In this document: one piece after another, positions 1 to 9,606 of the stretch | How the letters are laid out: each line of letters begins with the position of its first letter | Numbering within the stretch: position 1 is the stretch's first letter | NCBI GenBank assembly: GCA_045114665.1 | Contig: JBGUKW010000034.1 | Coordinates: 1-41,881, forward strand | From: CADAWZ01 sp045114665 | GTDB taxonomy: Bacteria; Vulcanimicrobiota; CADAWZ01 | Direction of reading: 5' to 3' | DNA length: 41,881 bases | Position numbers and translations under genes: made by a program | The notes under the pieces: model-generated | Told to the model about the DNA's origin: nothing | Database searches by the model: none | Seen by the model: the letters and a program-made list of their open reading frames with translations, nothing else

Positions 1-300
1 GCAGTTGTCGCTTCTATTTTAAAGAGAGCTTGTAAGAAATTGTCTGAAATGTCAAAAATTTTTACATCAATTCCACAGATTTTGATTAATGTAAAAGTTG
101 AAGATAAAGAAGCATGGAAGAAATCAAAAGAAGTTACTGATTTGATTGATCATTATTCAAAACAACTTGAAGGAAGAGGTAGGATATTGATTCGTCCTTC
201 AGGCACAGAACAACTTGTAAGAGTTATGGTTGAAGGCAATAAGGATGAGGAAACAAAAGAAATTGCCTACAAGATTGCAAGTAAGATCGAAGTGTTGTAA
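1..300 (+). CDS. glmM: Phosphoglucosamine mutase, C-terminal part (cut by window start)
   Basis: The frame is open from base 1 to the TAA at 298-300 and gives the last 99 residues of a phosphohexomutase. GlmM converts glucosamine-6-phosphate to glucosamine-1-phosphate in the cytoplasm for UDP-GlcNAc, peptidoglycan and LPS synthesis. What is visible is the C-terminal domain 4, with the phosphate-binding loop RPSGTEQLVRVMVEG near the end, preceded by the IPQILINVKV strand typical of GlmM rather than of phosphomannomutases. The serine phosphorylation site and the metal loop lie outside the window. No hairpin terminator follows the stop, so read-through into the next 320 bases is possible. Confidence 0.93.
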   Translation, partial: AVVASILKRACKKLSEMSKIFTSIPQILINVKVEDKEAWKKSKEVTDLIDHYSKQLEGRGRILIRPSGTEQLVRVMVEGNKDEETKEIAYKIASKIEVL

Positions 301-620
301 ATAACTAAATGAAGAGATCAATTTTTTGTTAGTTTTCTGGTATGCAACTTTTTGTGTGTAATATACTCACTATTTCTCTTTTTTCCGCACATAGATTTTT
401 AATTGCAAAAACTACTATGGAAAAAAGACATATAGTTTCAGTATTTTTGGGGAATGTGAAAAAATAAAAAAATGTTCATTTAGAGTTTTTTAACACCTCA
501 CTTAATTGGATTTATACATATAAAACCTTTTGGAAAAATTTCAGCTTTTACCAACATTAAGAAGAAAAAGAGAAAAACAATTTCCTTTATTTTAGGGAAA
601 TAGGACAGAAGAGGGAAAAA
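301..620 (+). other. Intergenic region between glmM and the oligopeptidase gene
   Basis: These 320 bases hold no convincing gene, tRNA or strong hairpin. They are rich in A/T runs and probably carry the promoter of the oligopeptidase gene, but I could not pick a -35/-10 pair with normal spacing. A purine-rich stretch (agaggg) at about 610-616 serves as ribosome binding site for the ATG at 621. Confidence 0.5.
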
Positions 621-2639
621 ATGGTTCCATTTGCAAAAGAAAAAGATTTTTTTACAGAAATACATGGGATAAAGTTATCTGATCCATATAGATGGCTTCA
701 AGATAAAAATAATCCTGATGTAATGAAATATATTGATGACGAAAATGATTATGCAGAGGGTATTTTATCAAAAACAGGTGATTTGAGAGACAAGTTGTTT
801 GTTGAGATGAAAGATCGACATAATCCCAATGAGATAACTGCACCTAGAAAAGAGGGCAATTATTTGTATTATGCTAAATATTCAGATGCTTCTGCATATC
901 CTATTTTTATAAGAAAATCAGCTGAAAGTGGCAAAGAAGAAATTTTACTTGATCAAAATGAACTTGCAAAAGAAAAAGATTTTTGTTCCATCAGCCTAAT
1001 GAGAATTTCTCCTGATGAAAAAAAGATGTTATATGCTGTCGATTTTAAGGGCGATGAGTTATACGAATTACATATTGTTGATATAGATTCTAAAAAAGAG
1101 ATTGAAGCACCAATTCCAAATATTTTTGGAGATTTTGAATGGGCAGGGGACAGCAAGTCTTTTTTCTACACACTATCAGATGATGCACATAGACCTTGTG
1201 TTTTATTTTACCATGTTATAGGTGATTCTCTAAATAGAGATGTCAAAATTTGTGACCAAGAAAATGAAGAGTATGGGCTTTATATTTCTGTTTCTAACAG
1301 CAAAAAATATCTATTTATAAATATGGGAGCTATAGATTCTTCTTATGTTTATATTCTTCCATTAAATGATCCACTTGCTGATATTGTTGCACTTTCTCCT
1401 AATAAAAAGGGCGTTGAATATCATCCATATCATGTCAAAGATAGATTCTTTTTAAAAACAAATGAAAATGCACAGAATTTTAAAATATTGTCTGCTTCTG
1501 ATGTTGATTTTGCATCTTGGACAGAATTTATTCCAACAGATGATTCTATTTTTATAGATGATTTTGAGGCTTTTGATTCTTTTGTTGCTCTGAAAATTAG
1601 AAAAGAAGGTCGTTTTGAAGTTAAATTATTGTCAATATATTCTAAAAAAGAAGAATATATAGAGCTTCCAGAAAAATTTGGCACAGTTGAATTTGTAGGC
1701 AATAGAGAATCTTTCTCTGAATATTTGAGATTTTCTTTTGAATCTTTTGTTACACCTGTTTCTATTTTTGAATATCAATTTTCTTCAAAAAAATTGAATA
1801 AAATTTGGGAGAGAAAAATAGGAAATTACAACAAAGAAAATTATTCTATGGATAGAATTTTTGCAATTTCACATGATGGAGTTCAAGTACCTATAACTAT
1901 TTTCTACAAAAAAGACAGGTTTAAAAAGGGAGAATCACCTTGTTTCTTGATGGGATATGGTGCTTATGGTTATTCTTATGATCCATCTTTCTTTACAGAT
2001 TGGATTTCATTGGCTGACAGAGGTTTTCTCTGTGCAGTTGCCCACATAAGAGGTGGAGAAGAGTTGGGAAGAGCTTGGTATGACAATGGCAAACTTCTCA
2101 ACAAAAAGAATACATTTCTCGATTATATATCATGTGCTGAATTTTTGAAAGAATCAAAATTTACAGATAGAATAGTTGCTTACGGAAGAAGTGCTGGTGG
2201 ATTGCTTATGGGAGCCGTTTTGACAATGAAACCTGAAGTCTTTGACTTGGTCTCTGCAGAAGTTCCATTTGTTGATACTTTGAATACAATGTTAGATGAA
2301 ACATTGCCATTGACCATAGGTGAATATAATGAATGGGGAAATCCAAATGTTAAAAAATATTTTGACTATATAAAATCTTATTCACCTTATGATAATATAA
2401 CAAATAAGCAATATCCTCCAGTTTTTATGTATTCCGCATTGAATGATACTCGTGTGATGTATTGGGAGCCTCTTAAATTTATGGCTAAGTTTAGGAAAGT
2501 TGGAATAGATACAGAAAAATCCATTTTGCTTATAGATAAATCATGTGGACATGGTGGATATTCTGGAAGATATGGTAGAATAAAAGAAAAATCTGCACTT
2601 TATTCATTTATTTTGTTAAATTTAGGTTTGATAAAATAG
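621..2639 (+). CDS. ptrB: Oligopeptidase B-type serine peptidase (family S9A)
   Basis: A 672-residue prolyl-oligopeptidase-family enzyme, the normal length for oligopeptidase B, which cleaves short peptides after basic residues in the cytoplasm. The N-terminus carries the family signature DPYRWLQD. Residues about 60-400 form the beta-propeller, and the C-terminal alpha/beta hydrolase domain holds the catalytic triad: Ser524 in GRSAGGLLMG, Asp609 in NDTRVMYWEP and His644 in CGHGGYSGR. The stretch RGGEELGRAWYDNGK and the phrase VPFVDTLNTMLDE are closer to oligopeptidase B than to prolyl oligopeptidase. No signal peptide is seen. An agaggg ribosome binding site lies before the ATG. The triad is complete, so the enzyme should be active. 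Substrate preference is inferred from the family only. Confidence 0.92.
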   Translation: MVPFAKEKDFFTEIHGIKLSDPYRWLQDKNNPDVMKYIDDENDYAEGILSKTGDLRDKLFVEMKDRHNPNEITAPRKEGNYLYYAKYSDASAYPIFIRKSAESGKEEILLDQNELAKEKDFCSISLMRISPDEKKMLYAVDFKGDELYELHIVDIDSKKEIEAPIPNIFGDFEWAGDSKSFFYTLSDDAHRPCVLFYHVIGDSLNRDVKICDQENEEYGLYISVSNSKKYLFINMGAIDSSYVYILPLNDPLADIVALSPNKKGVEYHPYHVKDRFFLKTNENAQNFKILSASDVDFASWTEFIPTDDSIFIDDFEAFDSFVALKIRKEGRFEVKLLSIYSKKEEYIELPEKFGTVEFVGNRESFSEYLRFSFESFVTPVSIFEYQFSSKKLNKIWERKIGNYNKENYSMDRIFAISHDGVQVPITIFYKKDRFKKGESPCFLMGYGAYGYSYDPSFFTDWISLADRGFLCAVAHIRGGEELGRAWYDNGKLLNKKNTFLDYISCAEFLKESKFTDRIVAYGRSAGGLLMGAVLTMKPEVFDLVSAEVPFVDTLNTMLDETLPLTIGEYNEWGNPNVKKYFDYIKSYSPYDNITNKQYPPVFMYSALNDTRVMYWEPLKFMAKFRKVGIDTEKSILLIDKSCGHGGYSGRYGRIKEKSALYSFILLNLGLIK

Positions 2640-2726
2640 TTAAGTTTTTGTAATTTTGAAGGAAATATTGATATAAAAAACTAAAACAGAATTTAATTAG
2701 ATTTTGTTCGGGGGGAAAAAAAATTA

Positions 2727-3125
2727 ATGGCTAGACCAGTTAAAGCTCATAAAATAGTGCCATGTTTCTTTCACCAAGATAGAGAGGGAACTACTCGTTG
2801 TTTTACTTGCAACAAATCTCTTTGTTCCGAGTGTGCAAAGACTTATGATGGTGAAGTTTATTGTAGTCCTCAGTGTGCTGAGAATGCAAAAAAATTTGAT
2901 GCTAGAGCAGAAGATTTAAAGGAAATGGATGAAGTTTACAAGAGGCGTGAGCTTGTAAATAATTTTCAAGGTTTAATTATAAATATAATTATTTTTATTG
3001 TTATTTGTTTAGTGGCTTTTTTCCTGTGGAAAAGTGATCTTATTTTCTCTACTCCAGTAAAACAAAATATTGTTAATAACATGCCTGAATGGGCTGGCTT
3101 TTTAAAGGATATTTTGAAACCTTAG
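2727..3125 (+). CDS. B-box-like zinc-finger protein with one membrane segment
   Basis: A 132-residue protein. Residues 13-50 hold four metal-ligand pairs (C13/H16, C25/C28, C33/C36, C46/C50), an arrangement like a B-box or DUF2180-type zinc finger that would bind two zinc ions. A charged linker follows, then one hydrophobic segment at about 83-101 and a short tail. It is probably an inner-membrane protein with the finger in the cytoplasm. Such proteins often stand alone in bacterial genomes and their role is not known. A run of six G (2710-2715) about 11 bases before the ATG is the only plausible ribosome binding site. The phospholipase D-like gene starts 18 bases downstream, so the two are probably co-transcribed. 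Confidence 0.72.
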   Translation: MARPVKAHKIVPCFFHQDREGTTRCFTCNKSLCSECAKTYDGEVYCSPQCAENAKKFDARAEDLKEMDEVYKRRELVNNFQGLIINIIIFIVICLVAFFLWKSDLIFSTPVKQNIVNNMPEWAGFLKDILKP

Positions 3126-3143
3126 TTTTAAGGAGGATTTATA

Positions 3144-5498
3144 ATGGATATAAGTTCTACAATAAGGTCCCAAAATTTATATAGAATTGCAGGAACTGTA
3201 AATAATATAAATTCAAACACAAAGGCCCTTCATGTTGATATGAAAAATATTAATGTAAGAGAAGACAGTGCTAATTTTGCCGACTCTTTTGTGTTTGATG
3301 GAAATGATTCTTTGCTTGGAGATGTTCCTGATCTTCGTTCTATTTTAAATACAGTAAAGAAAGACGGAGACTTTTCTTTCCCTTCAGATAAGAAAAGTCT
3401 TGAAAGTATGGCCTCCCTTTCAGGAAAACCTCTTTCTGCTGATGAACTTGCAGACGCCAAAAAACATCTCAAAGAAATTAAAGAAACAGTTGTTTCAGAA
3501 AATAATCCTAATCCTAATGAACCTAAACTTCAATGGATTAATTTGGCTGAAAGCAGTATCAAGGCTTCTGCACAAGATATAAAAGCAGAATCAAGAATTA
3601 TTGCTTGGGATAAGGTCAGGGCTTCATATAAAGGGGATATATCTCCTGTTTATGAAAAATATTTTAAAACATCTGGTATTTCACCAGCAGAAATGTTGAA
3701 AATTCTTGAAGTTTCAGATGATTTATCTTCAGATAATTCAAAAATGAAACTTGAAGGTAATAACATAGTTCCACTTATGAGAGGAAATATTTGGCGTACA
3801 AAAATGTCTTTACTTGATGAAGTTGCTAAAAATCCGATCGGTAAAGATGGCAAACCTGTTGAAGTAGATGCTGAATATTATGAACTTTCAAGTAGTGAAA
3901 TGATAGAAAAGTTGAGGAATGCTGCAAAAGCAGGAGCTACTGTCAAGGTAGTAATGGACCCAGGTCAACTTCAATATATGTCTTCTGGAGTGTTTGATGC
4001 TTCTGCGGTTGCTTCAAAACTTGGTTCTATGGAGGAATTAAAAAGAGGCTTACCAGCTGAAAATATGTCTGCAACATTTTATCCTATTCAGAAAAAACTT
4101 GGTGGTAGTGGTGAAATCATGCACCGCAAGATTTTTAGAGTAGGAGAAGATGTTGTATTTGGTGGTATGAATGCAAATAATAGATCTAATGAAAATGTTG
4201 ATTTTGCTATGAAAATCAATGGCTCAGCTGCAAGTAAGATTGGTTCTATGTTTGCTGAAGATGCTAAATTTTCTGCAGGAAAAAGCATTACGGAAGTATA
4301 TGGTTCTCGATTAGAGCCTCTTTTAAATAAACATAAGACTGTAATGATTTCAAGAGAGGGAATTGAATCTATTCTTTCAGCAAGTTTTGCAGAAAAAGCA
4401 GGGCTTGATGGGACAGAAACACATGATCAAAAAATAGATAAACTTATTGCTGCTGCTGATAAAGCAGGGATCGATCTTGGAAAAATTGCTTCTTTTCCAA
4501 ATAAGAAGACACAAGCACATGATGCAGGTAATAAGAGAGTTGCTGAATTTTTAAAAAGTAAAAATAAGGCAAAAATCAAACTCCATGATGATGGCAAAAG
4601 ATTGATGATGAAAGCAATAAAAGAAATTTTTGATTCAAATAATTCTTCTAAAAATGTCAAAAATTTAAAAAATTCAGTTCCTCCTGAGGGAAAGATTTCA
4701 GGTAAAAATTCTTCATCAGAAGTAGTTGCTGTTGCTGGAACAGGTGAAGAGAGGCAGGGAGTTCTTTTAAATGCTATTAATTCAGCAGAGAAATATATAA
4801 AAGTTTCCTGTTTTGTTATGACAAAAGATATTGCAGATGTTCTTGTTGAAAAGAAAAAAGCAATGGAAGAACAGGGTAAGCATATTGATATCGAAGTTGT
4901 AATGGATCCTGGAATTTATGCTTTTGGGGCTACTCCAAATGAAGAGGGATATAAAACACTTGAAGATGCAGGAATAAAAGTAAAATGGAATCTTTTGGAG
5001 AGATCTTCTAATCAGCATGACAGAAAAAATCACTCTAAATTGATGATAACCGATAAGATGTTACTTACGGGAAGTACAAATTTTTCTTCAAAAGGTCTTA
5101 GAGATAATTGGGAAGACAGTGATATTGTCTATTTCAATGAAAATAATGAAGAAAGTCTTGCAAATCAAAAACTTGTTACGGATGAATTTGACAAGATGTT
5201 CTCAAGACAAGCTGTTTCTGTTGACACAATTAGGCTTGCTAATGAGGAATTTAAGGATTATGATGGAGCTGATAAGGAAGTTTTAAAAGATAAGTATAGA
5301 AATACTGCAATAAGAAAAATGTGTGGTAAAATAGAAATTTATGAGCGTATGAGTGCCACATATATTGCAGGTCATCGCCCCGAAAATGTTCCTGATGAAT
5401 TTGGGGGTTATGATCTTCTCGATACCCTTGATGATGATTATATTGACAAGATGAGAGAAGACCTTCATGTTTGGAAAGATATAAAGGCTATGGCATAA
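3144..5498 (+). CDS. Two-domain phospholipase D-like protein
   Basis: A 784-residue protein with two HKD half-sites, as expected for one complete phospholipase D-type active site. The first is H327-x-K329, followed by VFGGMNANNRS. The second is H630-S-K632 with the canonical four-residue spacing to D637, followed by GSTNFS. The superfamily includes phosphatidyltransferases, nucleases and secreted phospholipases, and the substrate cannot be told from sequence. The first about 200 residues are Ser/Lys/Asp-rich and match nothing I recognise, and there is no signal peptide or membrane segment. A soluble enzyme or an effector leaving by another route are both possible. A strong AAGGAGG site (about 3130-3136) precedes the ATG. 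The gene sits 18 bases after the zinc-finger gene and 25 before the kinase gene, which suggests one operon. Confidence 0.85.
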   Translation: MDISSTIRSQNLYRIAGTVNNINSNTKALHVDMKNINVREDSANFADSFVFDGNDSLLGDVPDLRSILNTVKKDGDFSFPSDKKSLESMASLSGKPLSADELADAKKHLKEIKETVVSENNPNPNEPKLQWINLAESSIKASAQDIKAESRIIAWDKVRASYKGDISPVYEKYFKTSGISPAEMLKILEVSDDLSSDNSKMKLEGNNIVPLMRGNIWRTKMSLLDEVAKNPIGKDGKPVEVDAEYYELSSSEMIEKLRNAAKAGATVKVVMDPGQLQYMSSGVFDASAVASKLGSMEELKRGLPAENMSATFYPIQKKLGGSGEIMHRKIFRVGEDVVFGGMNANNRSNENVDFAMKINGSAASKIGSMFAEDAKFSAGKSITEVYGSRLEPLLNKHKTVMISREGIESILSASFAEKAGLDGTETHDQKIDKLIAAADKAGIDLGKIASFPNKKTQAHDAGNKRVAEFLKSKNKAKIKLHDDGKRLMMKAIKEIFDSNNSSKNVKNLKNSVPPEGKISGKNSSSEVVAVAGTGEERQGVLLNAINSAEKYIKVSCFVMTKDIADVLVEKKKAMEEQGKHIDIEVVMDPGIYAFGATPNEEGYKTLEDAGIKVKWNLLERSSNQHDRKNHSKLMITDKMLLTGSTNFSSKGLRDNWEDSDIVYFNENNEESLANQKLVTDEFDKMFSRQAVSVDTIRLANEEFKDYDGADKEVLKDKYRNTAIRKMCGKIEIYERMSATYIAGHRPENVPDEFGGYDLLDTLDDDYIDKMREDLHVWKDIKAMA

Positions 5499-5523
5499 TT
5501 AAAGAATTTAGAGGTTTATTAAT

Positions 5524-7185
5524 ATGGAGTCTAAGTCTATTACTATAGGTATTTCTAATGGCTGGAAACTTTCTGTTCCAGAAGGCATCACTTTTGCTGA
5601 AATTGAAAAATCTTCTGGAATGGAATTTAAATATCCACCCCTTGCTGCAAGAGAAAACAATGAATTAAAAACATTGGCTGAACAAGCACATGATGGCTGT
5701 AATATTTCGTTCATAGATGGAAGATGTGAAGAGGGAAGAAGAATTTATCGTTATAGTATGGTCTTTATGATGTTAAAGGCTTTCTATAAACTATTCCCAA
5801 ATGCTTCTATAACTGTTGATCATTCTGTAACTGGTGGTGTTTGGTGTACTCCAAATATAGGCGAAACTTTTAGAAGTTCACATATGAATCAATTAAAACA
5901 AGAGATGATAGCTCTTTCTGAACAGAATATTCCTTTTAATTCATCTAAAGTAAAAGTTTCTGAGGCTATTGAAATATTTAAGAAACAGGGGAATCATTCA
6001 GATACATTGAGATTGTTTGAATGTTTTGACAATACAGATGAAATTATTGAATTATATGATTGTGGTGGATATGTTGACTATATGTTGACAAGAAGTGTTC
6101 CACATACAGGTTACTTAAAAGTATTTGATCTCTTATATTATCCGCCAGGTTTTATACTTCGTTTTCCAAGACCTAAAAATCCACTTGTTCTTTCTGAATT
6201 TACAATGGAAAGACAGATATTTAAAAAATATAGTGAATTTAAGCAGTTGGGAAAAGCAATCCAAGTTTCAGATGTAGCTGATTTAAATGCAAGTGTTGTC
6301 GCCAAAGAAACTCAGGATATTGTAAGAGTTTCGGAAGCTATTCAAGAAAAGAAACTTGCTGAAATAGCTGATATGATCTATAGGCAAAAAGACAATATCA
6401 AAGTTATTTTGATTGCAGGTCCATCTTCATCAGGTAAGACTACATTTGCAGGTAGATTGGGAATTCAACTTAGAATAAATGGAATGAAGCCTGTGGCGAT
6501 TTCTGTTGATGATTATTTTGTTGACAGAGAACATACTCCAAGAGATGAAAATGGAGAATATGATTTTGAAGTTCTCGAAGCACTTGATTTGAACTTGTTT
6601 AATGAGCATCTTGAAAAATTATTGGCTGGTGAAGAAATCGAATTGCCAAGATTTGATTTTGCTCAAGGTAAGAGATTTCCAAGTGGTAAAAAATTGAAAT
6701 TACAACCAAATCAGCCAGTCGTTATAGAAGGACTTCATGGATTGAACGATAGGCTTACAGAATCTGTTGCAAGAGAAAATAAATTCAAAATTTATATAAG
6801 TCCTCTTACCTCTCTAAATCTCGATAACCACAACAGAATTCATACGACAGACACTCGAATAATTCGTCGTATTGTGAGAGATAAATTGTACAGAGGAAGA
6901 GATGCACTTGGTACATTGAAAAAATGGGATTCAGTGAGAAGAGGGGAGAGATTGTATATCTTCCCATTCCAAGAAGAGGCTGATGTAATGTTCAATTCAT
7001 TCTTGGTATATGAAATATCTGTTTTGAGGAATTTTGTTGAAGAACCACTCAAAAATATTTCAAATGAACATCCTGAATATTCAGAAGCTCAGAGACTTTT
7101 GAAATTGTTACAGTTCTTTAGACCTATTGGAACAGAAGATATTCCACAAAATTCTATTATAAGAGAATTTATAGGAAAAGCATAA
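5524..7185 (+). CDS. Uridine kinase-type P-loop kinase with ThrRS-like N-terminal domains
   Basis: A 553-residue protein of the TGS/SAD plus uridine kinase family. Residues about 2-60 look like a TGS domain and about 65-230 like the second additional domain of threonyl-tRNA synthetase. The C-terminal half is a phosphoribulokinase/uridine kinase fold with Walker A GPSSSGKTT at 299-307, the substrate motif SVDDYFVDREHTPRDENGEY, and a conserved region around VIEGLHGLND. Proteins of this build are usually annotated as nucleoside or uridine kinases, but the role of the synthetase-like part is not established. The P-loop is intact. An AGAGGT ribosome binding site precedes the ATG with about 8 bases spacing. 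It is the last gene of the first plus-strand block and is followed by a strong terminator. Confidence 0.85.
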   Translation: MESKSITIGISNGWKLSVPEGITFAEIEKSSGMEFKYPPLAARENNELKTLAEQAHDGCNISFIDGRCEEGRRIYRYSMVFMMLKAFYKLFPNASITVDHSVTGGVWCTPNIGETFRSSHMNQLKQEMIALSEQNIPFNSSKVKVSEAIEIFKKQGNHSDTLRLFECFDNTDEIIELYDCGGYVDYMLTRSVPHTGYLKVFDLLYYPPGFILRFPRPKNPLVLSEFTMERQIFKKYSEFKQLGKAIQVSDVADLNASVVAKETQDIVRVSEAIQEKKLAEIADMIYRQKDNIKVILIAGPSSSGKTTFAGRLGIQLRINGMKPVAISVDDYFVDREHTPRDENGEYDFEVLEALDLNLFNEHLEKLLAGEEIELPRFDFAQGKRFPSGKKLKLQPNQPVVIEGLHGLNDRLTESVARENKFKIYISPLTSLNLDNHNRIHTTDTRIIRRIVRDKLYRGRDALGTLKKWDSVRRGERLYIFPFQEEADVMFNSFLVYEISVLRNFVEEPLKNISNEHPEYSEAQRLLKLLQFFRPIGTEDIPQNSIIREFIGKA

Positions 7186-7191
7186 AATAGT

Positions 7192-7235
7192 AAAAAAAAC
7201 ATCGCTTGGATAATGAACCGAGCGATGTTTTTTTA
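7192..7235 (+). terminator. Intrinsic terminator after the kinase gene
   Basis: An 11-bp stem (7199-7209 with 7218-7228, one G-T pair) closes an 8-base loop and is followed by a T run. The A run before the stem would let it also act on transcripts from the opposite strand, where a convergent gene ends at 7352. Confidence 0.9.
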
Positions 7236-7266
7236 TTGGAGGTTATTTTTATTGAATCGGCTGTTA

Positions 7267-7314
7267 AATAATTTTCAAAAATATTAACATTGTATCGTAT
7301 TTTTGAAAATTATT
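7267..7314. repeat. Perfect 17-bp inverted repeat
   Basis: Bases 7267-7283 (aataattttcaaaaata) are the exact reverse complement of 7298-7314, around a 14-base loop. The arms lie between two convergent genes. They recur as single copies at 18411-18424 and 19023-19041, so this is a dispersed repeat and not only a local hairpin. Confidence 0.7.
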
Positions 7315-7351
7315 ATGAGCTAATAAATTGATTTCCTTGCTAATAACCGAG

Positions 7352-7972
7352 TTAATAAAATTCTTTTGCAAATTTTTCGTTTAGTTCTTGTATTTCTTTG
7401 ATTTCATCTCTTTGTTGTAATTTTTCTGGTGTCGTATCTTCTGTTTTTATTCCAAATAATACAAGAGCATTGATAATTAAAATATTATTTTTTTGAATAA
7501 TACTTGTAACCATATATAAATCGTGTTTATGTACGAAAGGATTTATTATTGCACAAACTTTAGCACCATCAAATTTTTGACTTATACTTTCTGTGCAAAA
7601 GCTATTTCTAATTGTATCATCTTCAATGAAATCAATAAGAAAATTATGTTTAACATTATCTTTGTATCTATTATAACTTTTTATTGCATTTTCTTCATTG
7701 TCAAATTCCAAGAAATTTAAATCAATTACAAAATCTGATTTTCCATTTTTTGCACAAACATTTTCTTTCATTGCTTCCACATAAGAAATCATACCATTAT
7801 TTTTTAATTCTATTTTTTCATCTTCAGAGATTTCTTTTTCATTTAGTTTAAAATTATGTTTTTCTAAAATTTCTGTGAATTTTTCAGCAGTTAGATATTT
7901 AGCATAAGAATTAGGTGCAAATATAAATAGTGTTAATAAAGTTATTGCAAATAGTATAAATATTCTTTTCAT
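7352..7972 (-). CDS. Secreted protein of unknown function
   Basis: A 206-residue protein that begins with a clear Sec signal peptide: Lys-Arg, a hydrophobic core of about 18 residues, then a likely cleavage after NSYA. No lipobox is present, so it should be soluble in the periplasm or outside the cell. The mature part is charged, mixed alpha/beta, with three cysteines, and I recognise no family. The ribosome binding site is weak. It is monocistronic, convergent with the kinase gene, and separated from the BspA-type gene by about 250 bases containing that gene's terminator. Confidence 0.75.
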   Translation of the reverse strand: MKRIFILFAITLLTLFIFAPNSYAKYLTAEKFTEILEKHNFKLNEKEISEDEKIELKNNGMISYVEAMKENVCAKNGKSDFVIDLNFLEFDNEENAIKSYNRYKDNVKHNFLIDFIEDDTIRNSFCTESISQKFDGAKVCAIINPFVHKHDLYMVTSIIQKNNILIINALVLFGIKTEDTTPEKLQQRDEIKEIQELNEKFAKEFY

Positions 7973-8157
7973 TTTGTTATTATTTCTTGTGAATAATTCT
8001 ATTTATTTTTATAATTATACAGTTTTGTTATTATAATTTCAAGTGTAAAGCATATTTTCTCTATTATACCAACAAATCGAGTTCTTACTTTGGCGAACCT
8101 TTAGAAAGTAAAAAATAAATATTAAAAACAATAAAGAAAAAATAGGGGAAAAATAGG

Positions 8158-8206
8158 AGGTAAAAAAAACACTAGCTTGGAAAATTAACCAAGCTATTGT
8201 TTTTAG
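8158..8206 (-). terminator. Intrinsic terminator of the PspA-SpeE-BspA operon
   Basis: Bases forming acactagcttgg and ccaagctattgt pair in a 12-bp stem with one mismatch around a short loop. Read on the minus strand it ends in a run of eight T. It lies just after the stop codon of the BspA-type gene at 8222 and is the natural end of the minus-strand operon. Confidence 0.85.
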
Positions 8207-8221
8207 TTTTTATTTGTTGGC

Positions 8222-9586
8222 TTAGAATATTTTTCTTTCTTTTGCATGCCAGTTTACATCATTATAATTATTACTTTGATATTTATTCTCTGTCCAAGAT
8301 GAATATGTTGCATTTCCATTGTAATAAATAATTGGAATATCCCAAAATGCAAATTTGCCTATTTCTGTAATACTTTCTGGAATTATCAATTTTAATGATG
8401 TGCAGTTATAGAAAGCATAGGAGTCAATTAATGTAACTGTGTCTGGAATTTCTATAATTGTAAGTGAGATACAATTGTAGAATGCACTTTCTCCAATACT
8501 TGTTAAACCATCAGGAATTGTTATATTTTTTAATTCTTTACAATCCCCAAAGCATTCTGCAGAAATAGATGTTATTTTTTTAGGAATTTCTATTTCTGCT
8601 AAATTTGAACAAGCATAAAAACATCTTGGTTCAATGTCAGCAATACTGTCAGGTAATTTTATTTCAGTCAAAGATGGACAGTTTTCAAAAGCACTTGTTC
8701 CTATTTTTGTTACTGTATCTGGAATTGTTACATCTTTTAAGATAGAACAATCTTTAAATACACAATTACCAATTTCAGTAACACTGTTAGGAATTTCTAT
8801 GCTTTTTAAACTCGAACAACCTGTAAAAATATTGCTTTCAAGAATCTTTATTGTATTTGGAATAGTTACATCTTTTAATACAGAACAGTTTTCAAAAGCA
8901 CCTTCTTTTATTTTAGTAACACTGTTAGGAATTTCTATTTCTTCTAATGTTGTACAACCTTTAAATGTATTGTTTCCAATTATTGTTACTGTATCAGGAA
9001 TATTTACATCTTTCAATAATTTACAATTTTCAAAAGCACTATCTGCAATTCCAATAACTTTATAATCTTTTCCTCTGTGTTTGTATACTGCTGGAATGTC
9101 AGCTTTTGTCATTTCATCTTTATCAACGCTATCTATTTTTTGAAGGAAAAAGAGTTGTCTGATATTTTCACTGTTTAATGTGACTTCTATGTATGTTATG
9201 TTTGGGTCTATTGTTGTACTGCTTTGTTTTGAATTTTTACTCTTTTTAGTTGTATTTTCTTCTTGGTCTTCTTCTTGTGATTCCTCTTGTTTTTCGTCAG
9301 ATGAATTAGTTTGTTGTATAAAAGAATTGATTATAAAATCTATCCAATCTGGAGACATTCCTTGTGATTCAAATTCATCTTTAAGCCTTGCAATTTTTAC
9401 ATTTTCTCTTTCATTTCCAAAGATTCTTTCTAAAATTTTGTCATCTAATGCTTTATTGATTATTTTTAGTTCTTTGGGATTGTCTGTACATAGATCTTTT
9501 AAATATGCTTTGAATTTAGTTGAATCTGTCAATAGACTATTATCTTTTTGGTCTATAATAAATTTTATTGCTTCTTTTATAGTCAT
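8222..9586 (-). CDS. BspA-type leucine-rich repeat protein
   Basis: A 454-residue protein. Its C-terminal two thirds are about twelve LRR_5 (BspA/TpLRR) repeats of about 23 residues with the pattern AFxxCxxLxxIxIPxSVxxI. The N-terminal 90 residues are helical and charged, and a Glu/Lys/Ser linker follows. There is no signal peptide or membrane segment, which is unusual because most BspA-type proteins are exported adhesins. The start was set at the ATG at 9586, which has AGAAGG upstream. An upstream TTG would overlap the end of the spermidine synthase gene and lacks a site. It follows that gene by 20 bases and ends at a terminator, so it is the last gene of the PspA operon. A binding role through the repeats is inferred. 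Confidence 0.85.
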   Translation of the reverse strand: MTIKEAIKFIIDQKDNSLLTDSTKFKAYLKDLCTDNPKELKIINKALDDKILERIFGNERENVKIARLKDEFESQGMSPDWIDFIINSFIQQTNSSDEKQEESQEEDQEENTTKKSKNSKQSSTTIDPNITYIEVTLNSENIRQLFFLQKIDSVDKDEMTKADIPAVYKHRGKDYKVIGIADSAFENCKLLKDVNIPDTVTIIGNNTFKGCTTLEEIEIPNSVTKIKEGAFENCSVLKDVTIPNTIKILESNIFTGCSSLKSIEIPNSVTEIGNCVFKDCSILKDVTIPDTVTKIGTSAFENCPSLTEIKLPDSIADIEPRCFYACSNLAEIEIPKKITSISAECFGDCKELKNITIPDGLTSIGESAFYNCISLTIIEIPDTVTLIDSYAFYNCTSLKLIIPESITEIGKFAFWDIPIIYYNGNATYSSWTENKYQSNNYNDVNWHAKERKIF

Positions 9587-9606
9587 TTTCTTTTTCCTTC
9601 TATTAT

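Noticed and set aside
8100..8165. Shine-Dalgarno-like aggaggt at about 8156 with a possible small gene
   Set aside because: No start codon with an open frame follows on the plus strand. The site runs directly into the terminator hairpin.
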